From Mesostigma viride (Eukaryota > Streptophyta > Mesostigmatophyceae > Mesostigmatales > Mesostigmataceae), in assembly GCA_009746045.1 (NCBI GenBank), contig RPFO01001237.1, positions 62,001 to 126,000 of the forward strand: DNA of 64,000 nt. Direction: 5' to 3'. Below the pieces are notes generated by a model. It was not told where the DNA came from. It was given only the letters and a program-made list of their open reading frames with translations, and ran no database searches. Below are positions 11,551 through 20,874 of this stretch, piece by piece. Position 1 is the stretch's first letter. Each line of letters opens with the position of its first letter. The translations under genes and the position numbers were made by a program.

Positions 11551-14136
11551 GTGCGTCCTCTTATGTTCTTGAATGGTGGTTTAACCGTTCCCCATACTGT
11601 TGTAGACCCTTTCTTGCATGCTGATGAACTCTTGAATGTCTCTGTGTTGGTAGATAGCGGTGCGGCTAGCTCCTTTGTGAGCGAGGCCCTAGTTAGGCGT
11701 TTAGGACTAGTCCCTACCCCTCACACCAAACCTGTCACTGTTCATTATGCTGATGGTCGCACCAGTCATTCCCCGGGTACGGTGTCCCTTCCCCTGGTCA
11801 TACAAGGACGTACTGTCAACCTGACGGCCACTATAGGCCCTATCACTACCGCTGATGTATTACTAGGATTAGATTGGCACCAGGATAATAAGATTACTAT
11901 TAATTATGATACCATGGTCATTTGGTTTCCAGATAGCTCTTACTGGGTACCGGAACGTCATTATAGATTGGAAAATTTATCCTTGGTAGATATTACTCCT
12001 CCTACACCTGTTGATCCTCCTGTAAGACCTATACCTGAAGTATTAATGTCCAATGATGAGTTGCGTTCTGAACTAAAGGAATATGGATATTTATTATGTA
12101 TGTTCCTTCAGTTAGAAGTACAGGAGATACCTATCACTAATAATAGTGTGGATATAGATATAAACACAGTGGATACAATAGGAGTGGGATTTACTGAAAA
12201 TGAAATAGTAAGATACATGGCTGTGATAGATTCCTCAAAAGTTTTTGAAGAAAAGACTCCTTCTTATCCTCCTCCTCGTTCTGTTTTACACCGTGTAGTT
12301 ATCAAGGACGGTGCAGTTCCTACGCACTCTCCGATGTATAGAATGGGCCCTACCGAGTTAAAGGAACTAAAACAGATTTTAGTGTCACTATTAGAAGCAG
12401 GATTGATAGAGCCTAGTAACTCTCCCTACTCAGCTGGTGTCCTGTTAGTTCCTAAGCCAAATGGCAAGTTTCGCCTAGTTACTGATTATAGGAAGTTGAA
12501 TGATATTACTGTGAAGTCTAAATACCCTCTACCTCGTATTGATGATATATTTAATAAGGTTAAAGGTTCCACTTGTTTCACAGTACTGGATTGTGCGGAT
12601 GGTTTTTGGCAGTTGCGGATAGCTCCTGAGGATTGCCATAAAACCGCCTTTGCTACCCCTTTTGGTCATTACCAGTTTAGAGTAGCGGCTATGGGACTCT
12701 GTAACTCGCCTGCCTCTTTTCAAATGTTAATGAATGAAGTGCTTAGACCTGTTATGGGAAATTCTCACCTTCCTCAGGTGTCCTCTGATTTAAAGGATCC
12801 TTCCTTCTCCTCTGTTTCTTTATCTGAGCATGACCGTTCTTGTGCTCAAGCTTACTTAGATGATATTCTTATTTACTCTCCTGATTTTGAAACGCACCTA
12901 CGTGATTTAAAGAAAGTATTAGAAATAATGGCTGAAAATTCTTTGTGGGCGCGCCGTGCTAAAGTTCGTTCGGGTAGGAGTGTCCCATTTTTAGGGCACG
13001 TTCTGTCAGATGCCGGGGTCGCTACCGACCCGGATAAAACTAAGTCAATTCAGGAATGGCCTACCCCTACCGACGTTAAAGGTGTACGTAGTTTTCTAGG
13101 AATTGCTTCTTACTATAGGCGTTTTATCCCGCGTTTCGCAACTATAGCAGCCCCTATTAATCATTTATTAAAGAAGGATATCCCCTTTGTTTGGAGTAGT
13201 GAATGTCAGTCGGCTTTTCAGTGTCTAAAATCCCTACTCCTTTCCCCTCCTGTACTCATCCTACCGGATACTACTAAACCCTTTGTGGTAGCTACAGATG
13301 CTAGTAAGGTAGCTATAGGGGGCGTCCTTCTCCAGGATCAGGGTCAGGGCTTACAGCCAATTGAGTATATCTCTAGGACAATGCTCCCTGCGGAGCGTAA
13401 CTATCCCGTACACCAGCAGGAACTCTTAGCGGTGGTGTATTGTTGCCACGCGTGGCAGCACTTTCTTAAAGGTGCTCAATTTGATGTCTGCCTGAATGAA
13501 CCCTGTGAGCTAGATCCTTATAGATTAGTTATCCAAACGGATCACCGTCCCCTTACCCATCTTCTCTCCCAACCCAACCTTACCCCTCGGCAAGCGCGCT
13601 GGATGGAATTTTTAGCACAGTTTTCCCCTTTTAAACTTCAGTATGTTAAGGGTGTAGATAACATAGTACCAGATGCACTCTCTCGTCGTGCAGATTACTC
13701 CTTTTTCGAGGACCTTGATGTTCTCAATACTACTCTAGTTCCTACTACTATGGGTGTAACCCCTTATGGTGAACTACCTGATGATGAATCCTATGCCTAC
13801 CTCTTTCATACAGCTGTTCGCATGCCTGATCTCCTTTCTCACGTAGGACTCTCTCTCCCGTGTGAGGCCCTTCCCGTGGCCTCGGTGGGGGGGGAGGGGA
13901 AAAATAAAATTTCTATACCGCTTAGCCATATAGCGACTAGGTCAGGAAAGTCTTATGAAAACATAGTCCCTCTAGGACCTCCCCTTCTCTTTGGCAAGGC
14001 GGTAGGAGATCTCTTTAAACCTGTTCTGGATACCTCTGTAGCGATGCCTACCTCTGATCTTGAACGCCTTATTAGTAGATTTACGGCCACTGAGCCGGAA
14101 GCATTAGCTGCCATTGCTGCCATCCCCAACAATTAG
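11551..14136 (+). CDS. pol: Pol: aspartic protease, reverse transcriptase, RNase H
   Basis: An intact 861-codon frame. The boundary given is the first GTG; the frame is open further upstream to about 11430, and translation presumably enters from gag. The protease motif DSGA is at residues 35-38. RT blocks include LDCADGFWQLRIAPED and the catalytic YLDD at 435-438, and RNase H begins at TDASK (D583). The polypeptide ends after a linker with a TAG at 14134-14136, before the integrase. Two inserts stand out against other Ty3/gypsy RTs: roughly 25 residues just before YLDD (NSHLPQVSS...HDRSCAQ) and about 18 residues in RNase H (FDVCLNEPCELDPYR). Codon use is strongly T/A-ending, unlike the GC-rich accessory region downstream. 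Confidence 0.95.
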   Translation: MRPLMFLNGGLTVPHTVVDPFLHADELLNVSVLVDSGAASSFVSEALVRRLGLVPTPHTKPVTVHYADGRTSHSPGTVSLPLVIQGRTVNLTATIGPITTADVLLGLDWHQDNKITINYDTMVIWFPDSSYWVPERHYRLENLSLVDITPPTPVDPPVRPIPEVLMSNDELRSELKEYGYLLCMFLQLEVQEIPITNNSVDIDINTVDTIGVGFTENEIVRYMAVIDSSKVFEEKTPSYPPPRSVLHRVVIKDGAVPTHSPMYRMGPTELKELKQILVSLLEAGLIEPSNSPYSAGVLLVPKPNGKFRLVTDYRKLNDITVKSKYPLPRIDDIFNKVKGSTCFTVLDCADGFWQLRIAPEDCHKTAFATPFGHYQFRVAAMGLCNSPASFQMLMNEVLRPVMGNSHLPQVSSDLKDPSFSSVSLSEHDRSCAQAYLDDILIYSPDFETHLRDLKKVLEIMAENSLWARRAKVRSGRSVPFLGHVLSDAGVATDPDKTKSIQEWPTPTDVKGVRSFLGIASYYRRFIPRFATIAAPINHLLKKDIPFVWSSECQSAFQCLKSLLLSPPVLILPDTTKPFVVATDASKVAIGGVLLQDQGQGLQPIEYISRTMLPAERNYPVHQQELLAVVYCCHAWQHFLKGAQFDVCLNEPCELDPYRLVIQTDHRPLTHLLSQPNLTPRQARWMEFLAQFSPFKLQYVKGVDNIVPDALSRRADYSFFEDLDVLNTTLVPTTMGVTPYGELPDDESYAYLFHTAVRMPDLLSHVGLSLPCEALPVASVGGEGKNKISIPLSHIATRSGKSYENIVPLGPPLLFGKAVGDLFKPVLDTSVAMPTSDLERLISRFTATEPEALAAIAAIPNN

Positions 14137-14149
14137 GCAAGCACCCTTG

Positions 14150-15511
14150 TAAATTTGTAGGTGGGTTTTTATATGTGCAGATAGCAGATTCTCCCCCTCA
14201 ATGGCGCCTGTATGTCCCTCCTATCTGTCGCTCCTCCTTGCTCTTTGAGTTGCATGACTTAGCTGCTCATCAGGGTGGTAAACGGGTACGGGACCTAGTA
14301 GCCCGCTCTTATTACTGGCCTTCCCTTTTAAGGATGTAGATGAGTATGTTAGAACTTGTCAATCTTGCCAGGAGATGAAACCCAATAACGTAGGACAGAT
14401 AGCAGAACCTAGGACCTTGCCTGATCCCATCATGCCGTGGGATTCTATCATGATGGATTTTGTAGGACCTTTTAGAAAGAATGATAGAGGCAATGCCCAG
14501 ATCCTTGTGTTCATAGATCGTTTTACTCGTATGTGCCATCTCGTGCCGTGTCCTTTAGAACTCACCGCACGTGATTGCGCACGCCTATACCTTAATAATG
14601 TATACAGATATCATGGTTTGAGTAGGCAGTTTATTAGTGATAAAGATAAGTTATTTACCTCAGATTTTTGGCAGCAGTTTTTCGCTGCCATCGGTACCAA
14701 GGTTACCTACGGTACTGCCTACCACTCCTCCTCCTCTCATTTAGTAGAGCGTCTTAATAGGGTAGTGGAAGAAGCGCTTAGGCACTATGTTAATGGCTCG
14801 GGAAGTGATTGGGAGGATTATTTATGTTTGGTAGAGTTCTCCCTCAACAATTGCCCCCAGGCTGCGCATGGATATACGCCCTTCTTCCTAGATACTGGTA
14901 GACAGCCTCTTACCCCTACCTCTCTCTTAGCTAGTCCTCTACGGGACAGGATGATGTGTCCCGGATACTGTAGAAGGTGTACAGTCCTTGCTAGATAGAA
15001 TGAAAACTGCACATGACCACGCGATCTCAGGGTACCAAAAAGCTCAGTCTAAGTACCTTGCTAGGTTGCGTGCCTCCTTAGATAGAAGAGCACCTGAGAT
15101 AGATAGGAGATCTAGTATTAGTAGAAGGCCCCCGTGTTGGCCGTTTTGCTCATAAGTTTGAAGCAGAACTTAAGGTCAAACTTAGGCCCGCCTTCTTAGG
15201 ACCCTTCCGTGTGTTGTCTAGAGTAGGAAATTTCTTATATAAAGTCGATATCCCTACCTCTTGGCAGACACATTCTAACACCTTCCATAGAAGCCAGCTG
15301 AAACTGTACCACCCTAGCACGTTCGCTGGTAGAGAGCTAGCGCCTGCCCCTTTAGAGCATAACCCTGACACTGGGGAGTAGAAGACGAAGTAGAGAGCAT
15401 CGTGGCCCATAGAGATATCAAAAAGGGCCGCGGTACCCAGCGTCAGTATAAAGTGAAGTGGATGTATGCTCGTAGTGAGGTAGATAAGTATGGTACACGG
15501 AGAGTGAGCTA
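14150..15511 (+). pseudogene. Integrase and chromodomain-like C-terminus, frameshifted
   Basis: The zinc-binding HHCC region is split: LHDLAAHQGGKRVRDLVARS (14249-14310) and TCQSCQEM (14355-14376) are in different frames. The catalytic core is open from 14375 to 14998. It shows the first Asp in MMDFVGPF, the second in ISDKDKLFTSDFW, and the Glu in HLVERLNRVVEE. After another shift the frame continues to a segment reading EDEVESIVAHRDIKKGRGTQ, then QYKVKWM. This resembles the first half of a chromodomain and stops at TAG 15509-15511. The element therefore belongs with chromoviruses, but this copy is unlikely to make an active integrase. Confidence 0.88.
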
Positions 15512-15633
15512 GATGGGTGTAGTCGCCTGCTGCAGGAATACAAAACCCTACACCAGCTCTAGTTGGCAACCTTCCCTCCTTATGTATTCTGCTGTTGGTG
15601 GTGGTTGGTTGTCCCCTCCCCTCCGCAGCCATC

Positions 15634-17945
15634 ATGGCTGATCCTACCCCTCCGTCGGAGAGCCGGCCACCTTCCCCTCCGCCACCGGACCCAGAGTTCT
15701 ACTTCGAGGCCCTTCCGGGCCGCTGGGTGTCACGGTCCAGTTCCGGGTGGCATCGTGCAGCCGGCCCTCCAGGCCCAACATGCGGCTTTAGTCAGGGCTG
15801 CTCTCTTTGGGGTCACGTGGTACGGCCCTCCCCTGATGACCGCACCAGCTTGTTTTGCATGGGTTCGACGATGCCGGGCATTGTCTGTTAGGATGTGGCT
15901 CCCGCTGTCCAGCCTTGGGACAGATAGCCGCGGTCCTTCAGTGCCCCCGGGTGTTTTCCTACCTTTCTACCCCTGTGGGCCGCTCCTGCCTACGGGATGT
16001 GTTCCCCTGGCTTCCGGCGAGGGTGATGCAGAAGTAGATGAGAACCCCTGCGACCTTCTACGGGCAGTAGAGTTCATGGAGATCGCAGACCAGACAGCGG
16101 GCGTAGGATTGGGCGACCCTACTCCTACGGACGCGCCAGTCGAGGCACAGTACACTCCTGAGTATTCGGCCTCCCCTGCGGCGTCCTCCTCTTCAGTGTC
16201 GGCTCCTTCCCCTGTCCCGTCTTCACCAAGGTCGGTCCGGCGCGCATCGGTGGAGCCTACCCCTTTGGGCTCTGGTCGTGAGCCTGATCCTCTTTCGGCG
16301 ACAGTTTCTGCGATGCAGGCGCAGATCCAGTCCCTGACGGCGGCCTTCGGGGCCTTCATGGCGGCCCAGGCGCACGCTCCAGCCACGCCAGGTGGGGTGT
16401 CTGCTGTATCTGTGCCCCCTTCCCCTTCGGTCGCCTCGACGTCTACGGGTCCGTCTGTGCCGCGCGAGCCCTCGGTGGCTGCGGTTCCCTCTGTTGCTGC
16501 GGCTCCTACGCCTTCGGCTACCTCTGCGCCTGCTACTGACTTACCTGCGCCTCGGCGCGAGTCCGCGTCCCAGCGGCCGCGCCCGTCGCCGTCGCGTCCG
16601 GCCGCCCACGCGTCAGCGCCGCCCTCGCGGGGTTTCTTCAGCGACCCGGGCGGTCTTCCCAGGCTTTGGGAGGGCGGTCCTCCGCAGAGGATCCGGTGCC
16701 TGACTGGAGCTTAGACGGTAACCAGTCGTATGCCGGATTGCCTGTCCCCACGGGCCCTGTTTTCAACATGTGGCCTGGTGGTGCTCCGCCCCAGAGACCG
16801 GCGCGCCAGCTGCGGAGGCGGGTCCGTCGCGACCCCCTGCGGCATCGGGTCCGACGCGGCCCCTGTTGTACCGGCGCCGTCTGCGTCTGTGCCGGTTCCT
16901 ACCCCTTCTTCGGCCCCTGTCCCTTCGGCCCCGCGGTCTTTGGCTGCGGTTGTTCGGTCCAGTGGCTCTGATCCTCGCGCCACCCGCGCTGCTGATTCCC
17001 TTCGGGAGTTGTCAGAGGGCGATCGGGATCGGGCCCCTTCTGTGGTGCATGCGACTCCGGAGTCGCGCGACACGCCTGTCTTTGGGTACGGTATGTCTGC
17101 GCTCGCCTGCCGCCAGTGTGACCTGCCGCGCGCCTCCGCCGAGCTTGCCATTTCGCCCATGTCCTACGGGTTCTCCCAGGTGTGTCGGGCGCCGCGGGAC
17201 CGTGGCCTACCAGTTGAGACTGATCGGCCTCCTTTCGATATGGTTATTTTAGCTGATCCGGTGTTCCAGGGTGAGATCCTGGTTCGGCGCGTCCTGTATC
17301 GCTGGGCTAGGCGCCACAATGACTTGGACACCTACGGCGGGTTCCAGTGGGCTTACCCTCCGCCTCTGGGCATTATGGCCTCAGATGCCCTTACGGTAGA
17401 GTTTCCTGCGGTGCCGGGTGCCACGTACAGCACGGTCCTTCAGCCCATCCTAGAGTGGGATGCCCGTCGTCCAGCGCCCATCCCGGGCCAGGGTCTGGAC
17501 TCCGTGGCATCCTCCTCCCCGGGCTAGCGACTACCTCGAGACGTTCGGGTCGCGACAGTGTGCCCGTCGGTGGCGCTCCCGTGAGATTCGGCACATCCGG
17601 TTGTGGCCGTCCAACGTGGAGCCCCTGGTAGATCTGTTTTTCCCGACGGGTATGCGCCCTCGGATCCGGTACCATCGCCTGCTCCTGCGGGCTCTCTGCC
17701 TGATCGCGGTAGAGCCTTTCCTACGCCTCTTTGCCTGTGGTTTCCTGGACTGGGCCCGGGGCCAGGTCGTTCTTACGCAGCATAGGTATTACTGGGCCTT
17801 CCTGGGTCTTTTTCCTGACGGCGTGTGGGCCGATGTTTTCCTCACTGTAGATAGGCACGACAATGCTGAGGATGTGGCTCACTACCAGGCGTACCTGGAT
17901 GTCCTGCTGGCCTCCCGTGGCACTTACCAGACGGATGGCCATTAG
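15634..17945 (+). pseudogene. Accessory ORF between integrase and 3' LTR, unknown function
   Basis: Coding-like, GC-rich sequence follows the integrase. It begins MADPTPPSESRPPSPPPPDP at 15634, shifts frame near 15730, runs on to about 16714 with a long Pro/Ser/Ala region, and contains a short helical motif (ATVSAMQAQIQSLTAAFGAF). It continues in 16730-17527 and ends in a third frame at TAG 17943-17945. The last 300 codons look like a folded domain (RRVLYRWARRHNDLDTYGG; GMRPRIRYHRLLLRALCL; WADVFLTVDRHDNAEDVAHY). I recognise no family. The position is that of env-like ORFs, but no signal peptide or membrane segment is evident. Base composition is much richer in G+C than gag-pol. Confidence 0.6.
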
Positions 17946-18304
17946 ATAGAGGGCCTTAGGCCCGACCTGAGGGTGTTGTCCCTCCGGTATATAGAGTCGC
18001 CCTCACGTTCTGGCCAGTTGACTGGTCGTTCTTGGTCCTTGGTACTGATTTGTTTACTCTGTGTGTCCTGCCCAGTGCCGTTCCCCCCGGCAAGGACTTC
18101 GTTCCAGGCAGTTAGGGGAACCTACCACCAGGCTTGGTGCTGGCTAACCCTACACCTCCCGGCGTGGTGGTGGAGACCGAGTTAATACGTTGGTGCCTTG
18201 TATCTTGGATGGCCTGCCGATTGTGTTGGTGTGTGCTGGGTGCATTAGGTTTCCTACCCCTTGTTTTCCTCCCTGTGCGTAGGGAGAGGGCTCCCTACCT
18301 TTGT

Positions 18305-18315
18305 GGGGGGGGAGG
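18305..18315 (+). promoter_or_regulatory. Polypurine tract
   Basis: GGGGGGGGAGG directly abuts the 3' LTR start (18316), as expected for the plus-strand primer. Similar tracts occur inside the element at 11417-11430 and 13887-13900. Confidence 0.85.
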
Positions 18316-18868
18316 TGTTACGTCGCGTAACAATTCGTTGTAGTTACGGACGTAAATTAGGTCTCTTGCCTCGGTTGTCCATAGGTTTACGTGTAGTTCC
18401 TACTGGGACACTAAATTGTCCTCGTAACAGTACTGTGGCACATTGGGTGCCTTTGGGCGCCGCGCCGCGTACTTTATTATAGTGGTCCTGATCCTTTGGT
18501 AGAATGTAGTGGACCAGCGTGCATCTGTAGGCGAGGGCCAGGTCGGCCCGAGCGTGTTGGACCGTTGGTGACCATTTATGCACGTTCTACCCCTCGTGTG
18601 TTCACTCGGCGTGTGTTAAATGAATTAACACATATAGGCTTGGGTCACGGCAGTGTAGTTGTGTTTCCTTCCTCTATTCCTGCATGGAGTAAACGGGTTG
18701 TGTAAATGGCTTATGGCGTATTATAGTAATACTTACGTTAATGCACTGAGATCTCGGGATCGTCTCGTTCGTCTTTCGCTAGGGGTTTAACTAGAGGCGG
18801 CCTTACTAGTTTAGGTAGTATCAGGCCAGGTAGAGGTAGAGGTGGCGGTAGAAACCCGAGGCGTAACA
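18316..18868 (+). repeat. 3' LTR
   Basis: 553 bp and highly similar to the 5' LTR. Visible differences are mostly indels of 1-4 bases (for example CTGGAGT versus CTGCATGGAGT, and GATCTGGATC versus GATCTCGGGATC) with only a few substitutions. A TGTAA motif is at 18701-18705. Confidence 0.96.
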
Positions 18869-19330
18869 GCCCCCAGCGGGCTAGAATAGCAATAGCCCTA
18901 GCTTGTAACCATTGGAGTCACTGCCGCTAAGGCAGCCATCCATGCCTAGAATCATTGTTTGCCTAGCTGTGCCAACACACCTAGTCACGTGCCGCCAACG
19001 CACGGTACACAACCAGCCATAGCCTTAGCCTAGTCCTAGTACAGCCATGCTACGCCCTGGCTATGTTCAGATTACTTGCCCACGCTATACTTGTTATGCT
19101 ATACGCTTACATGGGTCTTATTGCACCCACAGTTGCCGAATCGTTAGCGTGTCCGTTTAGCTAGCGCGCCCGATTGCAGCTGTGGCATGCCTTTGGCATG
19201 AAGGAGACTGGGGGTCTCTGCCCTTTCTCCTGTAGTGCACACACAGGGATTAAAAGCACTTCGGTGCTCCGTGACTCCCCAACGGGAGCACGAGTTTAAT
19301 TAATTAATTAATTAATTAATTAATTAATTT
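18869..19330 (+). mobile_element. LINE 3' UTR with stem-loop and (TTAA)n tail
   Basis: This is the right-hand flank of the LTR insertion and so the continuation of the LINE at 6944-8104. It ends with the stem-loop GTGACTCCCCAACGGGAGCAC (19271-19291) followed by a TTAA tail to about 19328. A diverged inverted copy lies at 23228-23590: shared blocks include ACATGGGTCTTATTGCACCC and CCATGCTACG..CTGGCTATG. No coding capacity. Confidence 0.82.
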
Positions 19331-20062
19331 CAGCAAAGCGCCCCTTCCTCCTGGGGGGGGCGGGGGGCTGGCGCGCGTGGGCCTGAACAATGGTCCGCCA
19401 CCTCTTGTTGTCCTGCATATAGCAGTCCAAGCAAGAGAGAGGGAGTGAATTAGGAACGTGACTCCGTTGGGAGTACATGTGGCACATAGCGCCCTGAGAA
19501 GGTGCATATGGCACAGTCTGGGCTACTTCCTGCTAGGGTAGGATGTAAACTACACCTGCTCTAGGTGCACCAAGGGCACCTGCACCACCGTGATCTTACG
19601 ATCTATCAGAGCCCATCCCAACTAAGGGGGGCCTGTCGTGGGGTGGAAGATCAGCGTGGCTATACAGAAGCTAGAGCATGGCTTCTCAGCATGGAGAGTA
19701 GCTCTCTGCGTAGGCATGTGCAGCATAACTAAATAAATAAAGCTAGGCATCATCTGGTGTGTGGCGCGTCATGGGCACACACCAGAGGGAGGATTTATGC
19801 GGTGTTCAAACTGGGCTGCATGGGACCACTAGGTCGGCCAGCAACTGATCTATATAGTTCATGGCAGGTCTATACCAACCCTTCCAGATGAGTTTGCATC
19901 CTTGGGGCCAGGCCAGGTCAGGATGTGCCGCCCTAGCTGCGCTGGCTGGCCAAGCCGCTGGGGGCCGGCCAGACCGAGGGCAGTGTTTACCTGACTGGTG
20001 CGAGCAAAATGTCCTACAAATGCTATCCCACGCTGCCTAATCTCATCCCAAGTAGGGGGCAT
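19330..20062 (-). pseudogene. LINE ORF2 C-terminal remnants and 3' UTR
   Basis: On the minus strand, 20062-19859 reads DEIRQRGIAFVGHFARTSQ, then GLAGPQRLGQPAQLGRHILTW, the C-terminal ORF2 region also seen at 52577-52960. Its 3' UTR runs to a stem-loop at about 19455-19475. A second ORF2 C-terminus (CYMQDNKRWRTIVQAHARQ) lies at 19440-19320, so two truncated minus-strand copies are stacked. The 3' UTR at 19540-19760 matches that of the ORF1-only element at 20940-21260. Confidence 0.72.
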
Positions 20063-20063
20063 T

Positions 20064-20830
20064 AAATTAAATTAAATTAAATTATAACATGACTCCGTTG
20101 GGAGATCATGTAGCACATATTCCCGTGGATGGATGGAGGGGGGACAAAGCCGCGAAACCGAACTAATCTAACTCTAAGCTAATCTAAGCTAGAAAACCCT
20201 ATACCTATTCTACTCAGCAAATCAGCCCCTTCCGCTTGGGGGGAGGGGGCTTGCCCGCAGCTGGGCGGGCGTATGAGCTCGCCTGGACAATGGTCTTCCA
20301 CCTCTTCTTGTCCTGCATAGCAGTCCAAGCAAGAGAGAGGGAGTGAATGCGATGTTCAAACTGAGCTGGAACCACGAGGTCAGCCATCAACTGCTGTGCG
20401 GCATACCCTTATACAAAGACTCTAGCGACCTATGAGTGGAAAACCCTACATTCAGGACCTACACCAAAGCATCCTGTAGACTGTGCCGTTCAGCGCCGGG
20501 TGACCAGCTTGTCCGTGAGCGTCCATGCCTCGGCGCCGTATGTGAGCGCCGTGAGGACCAGGACCTTCAAGAGCACGCGCTTGTCGCCAAGGTCCTTGGT
20601 TGCCAGTATGTGTTAAGCGAGCGGAGCCTGGCCCAGGCCAGGCCGACGCGGGTGTCCACATCGTCGGCGGTGTCAGGGAGCATGCTCCCCAGCAGTTTGA
20701 AGCGATCGCGGAACGGGACCTCAGTCCCGTCTAGCAGCCGCGGCAGCGGCGGGCGACTGGTAGCCCCAATCACCATCGCCTCAGTTGCACCATACATACA
20801 TGAAAAGGTCTCCTGGTTGTCTCATTGATG
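20064..20830 (-). pseudogene. LINE ORF2 remnant with 3' UTR, stem-loop and tail
   Basis: The minus strand from 20797 to 20436 encodes an ORF2 segment just after the reverse transcriptase (PRLLDGTEVPFRDRFKLLGS; DVDTRVGLAWARLRSL; YGAEAWTL). Frames are broken. The 3' end carries the loop-GTTG stem-loop at 20080-20112 and an AAATT-type tail at 20064-20080. A conserved ORF2 end (AWTAMQDKK-like, about 20340-20290) is in between. Confidence 0.75.
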
Positions 20831-20874
20831 AAAAGGTCGGCAAACGCAATGCATTCAGATGTATTCTGATTTGA

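Larger units (their letters stand above)
8105..18868 (+). mobile_element. Complete Ty3/gypsy LTR retrotransposon (chromovirus-like)
   Basis: Two LTRs (8105-8649 and 18316-18868) enclose gag, pol and an extra 3' region. The element is flanked by the 5-bp duplication GCCCC (8100-8104 and 18869-18873). The order protease - RT - RNase H - integrase is Ty3/gypsy. A partial chromodomain-like segment follows the integrase. LTR identity is high, with differences mostly small indels, so the insertion looks recent. Despite this, the gag, integrase and accessory regions carry frameshifts, so this copy is probably not autonomous as read. Confidence 0.96.
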
